Part shown: positions 55,012-62,854 of the stretch, piece by piece
Position numbering within the stretch: position 1 is the first letter of the stretch
Layout: every line of letters starts with the position of its first letter
Assembly: GCA_965248775.1 (NCBI GenBank)
Contig: OZ252150.1
Span: 1 to 64,000 of the forward strand
DNA length: 64,000 nucleotides
Direction: 5' to 3'
From: JBHHUI01 sp965248775
GTDB taxonomy: Bacteria > Chloroflexota > Anaerolineae > Anaerolineales > JBHHUI01
Notes under the pieces: model-generated
Databases searched by the model: none
What the model was told of the DNA's origin: nothing
Seen by the model: the letters and a program-made list of their open reading frames with translations, nothing else
Translations under genes and position numbers: made by a program

Positions 55012-56597
55012 CAGTTTGTCGGAGAGCAACCTGAGATAGCGAAATCGGTGATAATCTACGGGCATGGCTAGAAAATTCAAGAAACCCAATTACGAAGTGA
55101 TGCTCAAACAGACAATCAGTCTGGAAGAAGCCCTGCCATCCAATCATTTGGCACGATTTGTGGTGGATGTTATCGCCCAGTTGGATTTGGGTATGATCTA
55201 TGCACAATATGCACCGACGGGTGGTCAACCTATTGCGCCAGAGATCCTGTTGGGATTGCTCTTCTATGGTTATGCCAACGGGGTGTTCAGTTCTCGTAAG
55301 ATTGAGAAAGCCACCTATGAGAGTATCCCATTCCGCTATATTGCCAGTGGGCTGCATCCTGACCACGACACAATTGCCAACTTTCGCAAAACCTTTCTGG
55401 CTGAGATCCAAGAGTTATTTGTGCAGATCTTGCTCCTGGCCCAAGTTGCTGAGGTGCTGAAGTTGGGTAATATCAGTCTGGATGGTAGCAAGGTGCATGC
55501 TGATGCATCCAAGAGCAAAGCGGTCAGTTACAAGCGTCTGATAAAACTAGAGACCCAACTGCGCCAGGAAGTGAACAAACTCTTCGAACTCGGTGAGCAA
55601 GCTGATCAGGGTGATCTCCAGTTGCCGGAAGGGCTCGTCATTGAAGACGAAATTGCCATTCGCAAGAAACGTTTGGCAAATCTGGCAGAAGCCAAAGCCG
55701 TCTTAGAAGCCCGTGCGCAGGAACGATATGAAGCCGAGAGGGCTGAATACGAAGCCAAACAGCGTGAGCGGGAAGAAAAGTCTCGCAAAACTGGGCATAA
55801 ACCCCGAGGTCGCAAACCGAAACCACCGCAGCCGGGACCACGGGACAAAGATCAGTACAACTTCACTGATCCGGACTCTCGCATCATGAAAAACAGCACC
55901 AATAATGGCTTCGACCAGCATTACAACGTTCAAGTTGCTGTGGAGCAGGAGAGCCTCTTGATTGTGGCGCCTTCACTTTCGAACCATCCGAATGACAAAA
56001 AAGAAGCTGAGCCAACCCTGGATGCCATCTCTCCAAAAGTAGGCAAACCAAAGGCTGCCGCTTTGGATTATGGATATTTCAGCAAAGCGAACATCGCAGC
56101 ACTTGAGAAGCTTGGCATTGATCCTTACATTGCTACCGGTCGCGAACCTCACCACAAAAGCTGGCGTACCTTCTTTGAACAAATGCCTGCTCCGCCACCG
56201 GAAGATGCCAGTCCGAAAGTCAAGATGGCTTACAAACTACAAACCGAAATCGGCAAAGCCAGCTACCGTTTACGCAAATGCACAGTGGAACCCGTCATTG
56301 GTATCATCAAGGAAGTCCTGGGCTTCCGCCAGTTTTCTCTGCGCGGCCTGCTGGCAGCAGCCGGGGAATGGTGTCTGGTCTGCCTAGCGTTCAACCTCAA
56401 ACGCATGCACACCCTCTACCAAGCAAAGGGTGTGCTTTAGCCGGGGCTGCTTTGGCGCGCCTGCTACTCGCTGAGAGAAGGTGGTTTGCCCTCCATGAAA
56501 TGCACACTGTTTTACGCTTGTTTTGTCGCAATCAACTGCTCATTTTGCCCTGTAGGGCTATTCATGTTGTAAAAGTACTTGTCTCTCCGACAAACTG
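55012..56597 (+). mobile_element. IS1182-family insertion sequence with CTAG target duplication
   Basis: The perfect 15-bp ends CAGTTTGTCGGAGAG (55012-55026) and complement (56583-56597) are flanked on both sides by CTAG (55008-55011, 56598-56601). The 1586-bp element carries one intact transposase. Removing it restores the reading frame of the FecR-type gene. Confidence 0.9.
55064..56440 (+). CDS. IS1182-family transposase
   Basis: The 458 residues cover the full family length: N-terminal ALPSNHLARFVVDVIAQLDL and GLLFYGYANGVFSSRKIE, the first catalytic Asp in ISLDGSKVHADAS, a basic coiled-coil insert (KRLANLAEAKAVLEARAQER) and the C-terminal VEPVIGIIKEVLGFRQFSLRG. No lesion is seen, so it should be active. 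Confidence 0.92.
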   Translation: MARKFKKPNYEVMLKQTISLEEALPSNHLARFVVDVIAQLDLGMIYAQYAPTGGQPIAPEILLGLLFYGYANGVFSSRKIEKATYESIPFRYIASGLHPDHDTIANFRKTFLAEIQELFVQILLLAQVAEVLKLGNISLDGSKVHADASKSKAVSYKRLIKLETQLRQEVNKLFELGEQADQGDLQLPEGLVIEDEIAIRKKRLANLAEAKAVLEARAQERYEAERAEYEAKQREREEKSRKTGHKPRGRKPKPPQPGPRDKDQYNFTDPDSRIMKNSTNNGFDQHYNVQVAVEQESLLIVAPSLSNHPNDKKEAEPTLDAISPKVGKPKAAALDYGYFSKANIAALEKLGIDPYIATGREPHHKSWRTFFEQMPAPPPEDASPKVKMAYKLQTEIGKASYRLRKCTVEPVIGIIKEVLGFRQFSLRGLLAAAGEWCLVCLAFNLKRMHTLYQAKGVL

Positions 56598-58110
56598 CTA
56601 GAAGATCATCAATTGATTGGCCATCGGAGATTGAGTCGTCTGATTCCGACGGATCAGGCAGCCCAGGTGGTATAACCGGGACAGTGCTCACACCGTCCAA
56701 GATTTCGGGGTTCAGGGAATGGCCCGTTCCTGTGGTCTGCCCGAAGTCCTCATCGGCGCTCGGATTAACGTCGATGTCCACTTTTTCACACTCTGTTCCA
56801 GCGCAACCATTACCATCTTGAACTTGTTCTGCTGTTCCGTCGCCATCTGCATCGGTATCTGCTAAAGGTACAAACTCGACAGATTCGTTTCCACCGCCTC
56901 CGCCACCCACTATACTGAGCAGCGTTACGAAGTCGATACCGACAGCTTCGAGATTGCCAGTCGAGTCCTGGCGAGTGCTCCCATCTGAGTTGTCGCCTAA
57001 TTCTTGCTCTGTCCCATCACCGCTGCCTGTGGCCGACTGCGATCCACCGCCAAGGAACGAGCCTAGAACGCTCCCTATCTCCTGGCCGACGACGCCGCTG
57101 AATTGTGTAGAACCAAACTCAGAGCCAGCCCCGGTTTCGCCATGCGTCTCCTGGGACCCCATCACCAGTCCAATCGCGCTCGCGAAATCGGTGTCCCCCA
57201 AAAGCGCACTCATGGCCGCATCGAAGGAGGAGACACCGCCACCAGATGGAACGTATAGATTGCCGAGCGCCTGGCCGGTGTTGTCTAGCGAAGTGGCGAG
57301 CGCCGCGTTTGGGTCATCGGTTGCTTCAAGAGTAGCCACCGTCTCCGCTCTACCCGCGCCGAGCACGCTAGTGAAATCGGTCAACTTGGCTAGATCGTCC
57401 TCGGACAAGTTTTGCGGAACCGGCCCGCCGACGCGCGTACCAGGGAGTTGATTTACCATGAGCAATGTCGGGTTATCCTGCGCGTCGGCAACTATCTGGG
57501 CGTAGATGGCTGTTCCGTTCAGCAGCAGATGGGAAGCCAATCGGTTGGCGGAGGCGTAAGCATATTCGCCCGACGTACCGTGTATGCTGATGACGACACC
57601 GGGGGACACGATTTGAAAGACGGAGAGTTCGTAGCCGAGCTCGGCAACACCATAGATGAGTTTGCCATCCGCGAGATGGAGCTTGACAACACGGAAGTCG
57701 TCCCCGAGAGCGAACTGAGTCAGGGAAATCTGAGAGTTGGGTTGGATGATTACCCGGCTGCCTTCCGCAAATAGCAGCAAGGCGCTGGCGTTCTGGCCGG
57801 TTCGCAGGCATGGTCCGAGCTCTACAGGCTGCTCGCCCGCCACAGTCTGCCAGCTATCACCGCCGGCGGCGAGCAGCTCCACAGTCCCTCCAAGCGCTTG
57901 CACAGAAACGGGCTCGAGCGCTGCGGGTGTGGACTCAGGGATCGTCGTTGGTTGGGTCGCAGGTTGTTCGACGGGGGAAATGGTAGAGGCGGGTGATGCG
58001 AGAGATGTAGCTTGTTCACCGCAGGCTGTCAGGAGCAGTGTGGCGCCCAAGATGAAACTCAAACAGACAGAGGAGCTACGACTAGCCCTCCTTGAGGCTT
58101 TCTTTTGCAT
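56512..58110 (-). pseudogene. FecR-domain lipoprotein, C-terminus replaced by IS1182
   Basis: ATG 58110 lies inside the end of the TPR gene, so the two are coupled. A lipoprotein signal (LLLTAC, Cys30) precedes a FecR-type domain (QALGGTVELLAAGG ... TGQNASALLLFAEGSRVIIQ ... VFQIVSPGVVISIHGTSGEY). A long Gly/Ser/Asp-rich part with DTDADGDGTAEQ follows. The present frame runs into the IS and ends at 56512. Without the IS it would continue as DLLGVSIEAVQLSDQGLGVQ and stop at 54943. Only the last 20 or so residues are changed, so it may still work. Confidence 0.8.
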
Positions 58111-59653
58111 CGATTATTCCTCCGATGTCTTCGAGACTCTCCTCAGCCCCCGTCATGTAGGGTAGGCAGTATTCGGCCTTGAGGTTCGCGAGGAACCAGT
58201 CCTGCGGCTGGGCGTCGCTATATTCAATACACTGTGTATAGGCGCTGATCGCCTGCTGCAGTAGAGCCTGCTCCCCGGCAGTGTCTCCCTGTGTATAGCG
58301 CACGAAAGCTTGCTGCTCGTAAGCCGTGCCCAGCCACTGATACGCTGAAGCCTGCAAACGCTCATCGTCTTCGCCTGCCATTAACGTTGCGCGCTGCAAT
58401 TCTTGTATCGACAGTTCAAACCACTCGTCGGCCTGCGAATAGTCGCCTGCGAAAAGATAAGCTTCCCCCTGCAGGCGATACGCGCTTCCCAGGCCAATGC
58501 GTGCTTTGATCACTACCGGCCCACCGGGCTTCTCGCGAGCGGCATCTAACGCTTGCTTATATTTCTCGATCGAGCGAATCAGATCGTCAGTATCCAGTCG
58601 CTCGGCGGGTGGCAACGCCTGGGCTATTTCGCGGTAGACGTTGCCCATTCCAAACAGCGCGCGGTCATACGCGGGATTAATGTCAAGCGCTATCTGAAAA
58701 GCCGCCTGAGACTCGTTCCATTGGTCGAGTATGCCAAGTTCACGACCGATGAACAGGTAGACGATCTCCTTGCCCTCGTTGGCAGGCCAGTCTTCTACCT
58801 GCTCGGCCTGCCGGAACAATTCAAGCGCCATCTCCGGGTTACCCGCGAACTCCCATGCCAGTCCCAATGTGAATACAGTGAGCGCGGTCGCGCGCGCTGT
58901 CAGGGTCTGATTGAACTGGAAGCGTGAGGCGAGGCGGTCAATGGGCAGCTCTACATCAATGGGTGAGCCAAATGCATGGCGGCCAACAAGCTCCTCGGCG
59001 TCCAGCAGCTCTACGACGTAAAACTCTGGTGTGAATTTCGCAGGGGCTTCTCCTGAGTCCAGGTTGCCGTAAATGACAATGTCCGCGTCAATTCGGGCAG
59101 CCAGATCGGAGGCGGCCCCGGATTGCTCTGCCGGGTTGCTTCCGGGAACAATCCCGATGCCTGTCCCCAAATCCATGCTGTCATGCCAGATTAGCACGCT
59201 AAGGTCAGAGGAAAGGCTTTCGTATTCATCTTGAAGCCGTTCGAAGAACCACTGGCTCAAGCGCCGGCTGTCTTCCGACTCCTGCACGCGGCCGTCCCGG
59301 CCAACCTGACCAAACTGGGCAACGGCAACGTTGAACTCGCCCGTCATCACCGTCGGCCCGGTCGGCCGTAGTCGCTGATACGCCCAAGCGCCGGAGATAA
59401 CGAGAATAAGGAGTATGAGTGGCACGGCCGGAACCGCGAGCGTGCCGATCTGCACCACGTTCTTGCCGATCACCACGCCGCGGGCGCCTTCCCCTACGGA
59501 GCCTTTGATGACGTCCCCGTCGGGCGGGCGCGGTTGGGCAATGCGTCGCCCGACGACGGTCTGTGCGGTCAGGTCTTTCAGCGTGCGATTGCCGGTGATC
59601 GTCTTGGACGGATCTACCAGTTCGCGACGTTTCTTCTGTGCTCTACGACCCAA
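58082..59653 (-). CDS. TPR membrane protein with N-terminal IGKN motif
   Basis: This 523-residue protein starts at ATG 59653, overlapping the stop of the gene before it. Residues about 45-66 carry GDVIKGSVGEGARGVVIGKN, also found in its neighbour. A membrane helix (VPAVPLILLILVISGAWAY) comes next, then an outer domain with a TolB-N-like look (FNVAVAQFG ... ADIVIYGNL), and finally five or more TPRs. Together with the small IGKN protein and the FecR lipoprotein it forms a tight three-gene unit. Function is unknown; a surface sensing or assembly role is a guess. Confidence 0.8.
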   Translation of the reverse strand: MGRRAQKKRRELVDPSKTITGNRTLKDLTAQTVVGRRIAQPRPPDGDVIKGSVGEGARGVVIGKNVVQIGTLAVPAVPLILLILVISGAWAYQRLRPTGPTVMTGEFNVAVAQFGQVGRDGRVQESEDSRRLSQWFFERLQDEYESLSSDLSVLIWHDSMDLGTGIGIVPGSNPAEQSGAASDLAARIDADIVIYGNLDSGEAPAKFTPEFYVVELLDAEELVGRHAFGSPIDVELPIDRLASRFQFNQTLTARATALTVFTLGLAWEFAGNPEMALELFRQAEQVEDWPANEGKEIVYLFIGRELGILDQWNESQAAFQIALDINPAYDRALFGMGNVYREIAQALPPAERLDTDDLIRSIEKYKQALDAAREKPGGPVVIKARIGLGSAYRLQGEAYLFAGDYSQADEWFELSIQELQRATLMAGEDDERLQASAYQWLGTAYEQQAFVRYTQGDTAGEQALLQQAISAYTQCIEYSDAQPQDWFLANLKAEYCLPYMTGAEESLEDIGGIIDAKESLKEG

Positions 59654-60116
59654 ACCGCTCCTTCACCCACTTCACTGCGATGTCGCCGGCTTTACCTACA
59701 ACCTTGCCCACTGCAGGACTTGCAAAGAGGGAAACGACTACTTCGGCGATGTCGGGTAAGGAGTCGAGCAACCAGTCGCCTACTTGCGTAATGGTGCTTG
59801 CACTGGGTTCCTCTTCATCTGCCGTTTTAGTGAGTTCACCCTTGAGGAGCTTCGCCTGGAAAGCGGCCATTTCGAGCGTGGTATCGTCGACTTGTCCCTT
59901 TAGCTTCGAGATGGCTTCGTCTAGCTCAGCGAATTTCTCCTCGATGATGTGCTTATCGGCAGGCGTCGGAGCACCCAACATACTATGGATCGTCTGGGCA
60001 ATGTTCTTGCCGATAGCGACGCCCGAGGCGTCGGCACCGACTTTGCCGACAATCACATCTCCACCCGCTGCTTTTGGTAGTTCGTCCCACCAGGCCTTAC
60101 GTTTTTGTGATCACAT
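59643..60116 (-). pseudogene. small IGKN-motif protein with TGA at codon 2
   Basis: GGAGGGA at 60121-60127 precedes ATG 60116, but the next codon is TGA; the same frame then reads SQKRKAWWDELPKAAGGDVI, VGKVGADASGVAIGKN and a helical protein to TAG 59643. A CGA-to-TGA change would explain this. Translation could restart at GTG 60056 (137 residues), just inside the IGKN motif. The C-terminal part (DKHIIEEKFAELDEAISKL) is predicted coiled coil. It is the first gene of the unit with the TPR and FecR genes. Confidence 0.65.
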
Positions 60117-60224
60117 GCATTCCCTCCGTATATCGTTTCCCCCGTTGGACTGCCCTTATTTATCAAACACTAACCTAAGTCCTTCCACTTGGTGTTGGTT
60201 GGATCTGTGAATAGATGCTTGGAT

Positions 60225-60900
60225 TCAAGTCGCAAGTGCAACGGAATGCTGGAAGAATACCTGAAAGGGTGAAAGGAAATCAAGGCACTTTCTGGGCCGA
60301 TAATTGAGCTTGTGCGTAATGGTATCCAGTTCTGCCTGTGAGACGGTCGAGAAGTCAGAATCTTTGGGCAAGTATTGGCGAATGAGGCCATTCATGTTTT
60401 CGTTCGCGCCGCGCTCCCAGGAGACATACGGGTGAGCAAAGTAGAAATCGAGACCGAGTTGGGCGGCGACGACTTCGTGGCACGCGAATTCCTTGCCGTT
60501 GTCGGCGGTCAGGGTGTGCACGTCGTCAGTGAAAAGTCGCAGTTGTTCGAGAATGGCCTGCGTGACACGGTCAGCCGTGCGCCGTTCGACCTTGTGCATC
60601 AAGGCCAGACGCGATTTGCGTTCGTTGAGCGTGACGATCGCCTCGCGCCTGCCCTTACCAATGATGGTATCGACTTCCCAATCGCCGAGTCGTTGCCGCG
60701 TGGCCACAATTTCCGGTCGCTCGTCGATGCTGACGCGATTGGGGAGTATTCCACGTCGATCACCAAGCCCAGTAAGGCTTGACTGGGTAACTGCCGTAGC
60801 GTTTCCGGCGCTTTTTTTGGCAACGTAGATGCGTGTGCAAATCACCCCCAGCGCGTTTGTCGTTCAGCACGTACTGATAAATCCACTCATCACGACCCAG
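60225..60900 (-). pseudogene. IS30-family transposase, 5'-truncated and split by a mini-palindrome
   Basis: The frame starts mid-protein with DEWIYQYVLNDKRAGGDL and reads HLRCQKKRRKRYGS. Then 25 bases (60765-60789) intervene. The other phase continues GDRRGILPNRVSIDERPE, GDWEVDTIIGKG, TADNGKEF and ERGANENMNGLIRQYLPK to TAA 60225. The N-terminal HTH part is lost at the repeat array near 60900. It is inactive. Confidence 0.87.
60765..60789. repeat. 25-bp CCCAGT palindrome inserted in the IS30 transposase
   Basis: CCCAGT and ACTGGG arms flank an 8-base loop (aaggcttg). Removing the 25 bases restores KKRRKRYGSGDRRGILPNR, the normal IS30 reading. It is the same kind of insertion as in tnpA at 19799. 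Confidence 0.8.
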
Positions 60901-60938
60901 TTCATTCGTCACGACCCAGTTCATTCGTCACGACCCAG
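60889..60938. repeat. direct array of a 19-bp CCCAGT unit
   Basis: tcacgacccagttcattcg is repeated two and a half times (about 60889-60938), with no spacers. It sits between the truncated IS30 gene and the left end of the IS3 element. The same unit appears singly at 45611 and 4855. Confidence 0.8.
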
Positions 60939-60968
60939 TGGTATTACCCCGATTCAGTGGACAGTTGG

Positions 60969-61832
60969 TTAAGCCACTAAAGGTAATTGTTCATAGGCAT
61001 GTGGGCTCATGTAATCCAGGGCCGAATGCATCCGTTGCCGATTGTAAAACACTTCGACATAGTCAAAGACGCTGGTGCGAGCAGCGGCCCGGCTGGCGTA
61101 CAGTTGCTGGTATACACACTCGGATTTCAGGCTGGCAAAGAAGCTCTCCATGGGGGCGTTATCGTAGCAGTTTCCCCTTCGGCTCATACTGGGCGTGATG
61201 TCATGAAGCTTGCGCAGCGCCTGATACTCAGCGCTGGCGTACTGACTCCCCCGGTCAGAATGATGGATGAGACCTGGCGGCGGTTTTCGCGAACGCAGAG
61301 CCATCTCCAAAGCATCCAAAGTCAGTTGGCGGCGCAAGCGTTTGCCGAGTGCCCAGCCGACGATCCGTCGCGAGTACAGGTCGAGGACTGCTGCGAGATA
61401 GAGCCAACCTTCACTGGTTGCAATGTAAGTGATGTCGGCCAGCCACACTTCGTTAGGCGCAGTGGCCGTGAAGTCCTGAACGAGCAAATTCGGCGCTACG
61501 GGCAGGCTGTGCTTCGACTGGGTTGTCACCTTGTAGCTCCGTTTGCGTCGGGCTTGCAGGCCATGCAGGCGCAACAGACGGGCCACCCGGTTGTGGCCGC
61601 AGCGGATGCCGCGGTCCTGTAGTTCGCGGTGAATGCGCGGACAGCCATAGACGCCGCGATGCTGCTCAAAGATCGCTCTGATCTCGCGTCCCAACGCCTG
61701 GCTGGCTTGCTCGCGCGGGCTGACCGGCCGCTTGCGCCAGGCGTAGTAGCCGCTACGTGTGACTTGCAGTACCCGACACATCAGACTGATGCTGTACTCG
61801 CCTTTGTGTTCGTCAATGAAGCGAAATCTCAC
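60969..61832 (-). CDS. IS3-family transposase OrfB
   Basis: The 287 residues show HTH_21 (YGCPRIHRELQDRGI) and the integrase core with DDE: WLADITYI, HHSDRGSQY and ESFFASLKSE with a 35-residue D-E spacing. The start ATG overlaps the orfA stop in ATGA. In IS3 elements a -1 frameshift usually makes the OrfAB fusion. Confidence 0.92.
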   Translation of the reverse strand: MRFRFIDEHKGEYSISLMCRVLQVTRSGYYAWRKRPVSPREQASQALGREIRAIFEQHRGVYGCPRIHRELQDRGIRCGHNRVARLLRLHGLQARRKRSYKVTTQSKHSLPVAPNLLVQDFTATAPNEVWLADITYIATSEGWLYLAAVLDLYSRRIVGWALGKRLRRQLTLDALEMALRSRKPPPGLIHHSDRGSQYASAEYQALRKLHDITPSMSRRGNCYDNAPMESFFASLKSECVYQQLYASRAAARTSVFDYVEVFYNRQRMHSALDYMSPHAYEQLPLVA

Positions 61833-62125
61833 TTCTGCTCGCGCGCAAACACCGCCATGGCTTTTTTTAGGATGTCCCGTTCCTGGCGCACCACGTGCAA
61901 TTCGCGCTTCAACTCGGCCAGCTCGCGGTCGCGCTCCTTCGGCTTTCCCTTTCCGGGAAATGCCTGCGCTCCATCAGCCGCGTATTCAGCCCGCCAGCGA
62001 TTCAGACTGCTACTACTTACTCCCAAATCCAAAGCAAGCTGCTCAACCGCTGTGTCGCTATCATACGATAACCGAACGGCTTCGACCTTGAATTCGCGCG
62101 TGTATGTCTTCCTGTATGTACTCAT
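61829..62125 (-). CDS. IS3-family transposase OrfA
   Basis: The 98 residues hold an HTH of the transposase_8 type (YDSDTAVEQLALDLGVSSSS LNRW) and a C-terminal leucine-rich coiled coil (LAELKRELHVVRQERDILKK). It ends overlapping orfB. Confidence 0.9.
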   Translation of the reverse strand: MSTYRKTYTREFKVEAVRLSYDSDTAVEQLALDLGVSSSSLNRWRAEYAADGAQAFPGKGKPKERDRELAELKRELHVVRQERDILKKAMAVFAREQK

Positions 62126-62184
62126 TTGGGTCCTCCCTGATCTGTGAATCTATCTTATCTCGTTGTCCACTAAACCAGGGTAAT

Positions 62185-62854
62185 GCCATTGGGGGCAAGT
62201 TTATCTGTTGTTCAAAGAGAGGGAGAAAACCGAAATGTCGTGTTTTTGCTCTATTTAGTATGAAATAGAGCAAGGGTTTTAGAGATGATTGGCGGGGGAA
62301 AGTCAACGTACAAAGTCATGGAAAGGTCAAAGTAGCACCACGTCCAGTCTGCCCGTCCCGACCAGTTCGCACGGTGCCGTGCACATACTGACACAGTGCG
62401 TCCCCGGCCCAGTACATCCGGGACTGGGTCAGCACTGCGCTGCATCGCAGAGTGACGTACGCACTCTACGTTGTGACGTGCTACGAGAAGCTCGCTTCGC
62501 TCGTTTTGCGGCCAAGAAGATCACGAGTCAGACTATTCCATGGATTGTTGGAACCGTGGATTAGACTTGCACATGCTCGACTTGACTGTAGCCTTGTAGC
62601 ATCGTGGACTGAAACACAATAAATAAACCCCAGGCTCTCTGGCTGCCCACCTCCCGATCGAGTGGGTCGAACCTTCTTGAGAAGGATGTACAAGTTTTTG
62701 ACAACTCTATCGACTACTGAAGCAATTGTGCGAGGCGATTTGGGCGACGGCAGCATCTCCGCCAGCGCTCGGCCCATGGTTCGTTTTCCCATTTTCCTTC
62801 TCCTCAGGAAACCGTCAATGTTTCGACGAACCTTGGATGCCTCTTTTTGCACAA
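62185..62854. repeat. dispersed repeat copy C (gamma, alpha, beta) with mini-palindrome
   Basis: Blocks run gamma (about 62447-62547), alpha (62549-62606), beta (62606-62770). A CCCAGT-acatccggg-ACTGGG palindrome lies at 62408-62428. It is the only copy with all three blocks contiguous, so it may be nearest the original form. No gene is supported. Confidence 0.65.

Larger units (their letters stand above)
60943..62184 (-). mobile_element. IS3-family insertion sequence
   Basis: Imperfect ends (16 of 21 bases, both with AGTGGACA) at 60943-60963 and 62164-62184 enclose orfA and orfB. I see no target duplication. The left end touches the CCCAGT array. Confidence 0.8.

Noticed and set aside
53285..55411. 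708-residue MFS protein with a long N-terminal extension
   Set aside because: The upstream 294 codons run through the Tn3 terminal repeat, the resolvase tail and the start of IS1182 in the wrong phase.
60889..60938. CRISPR array
   Set aside because: The 19-bp units are directly adjacent without spacers, are few, and no cas gene is near.
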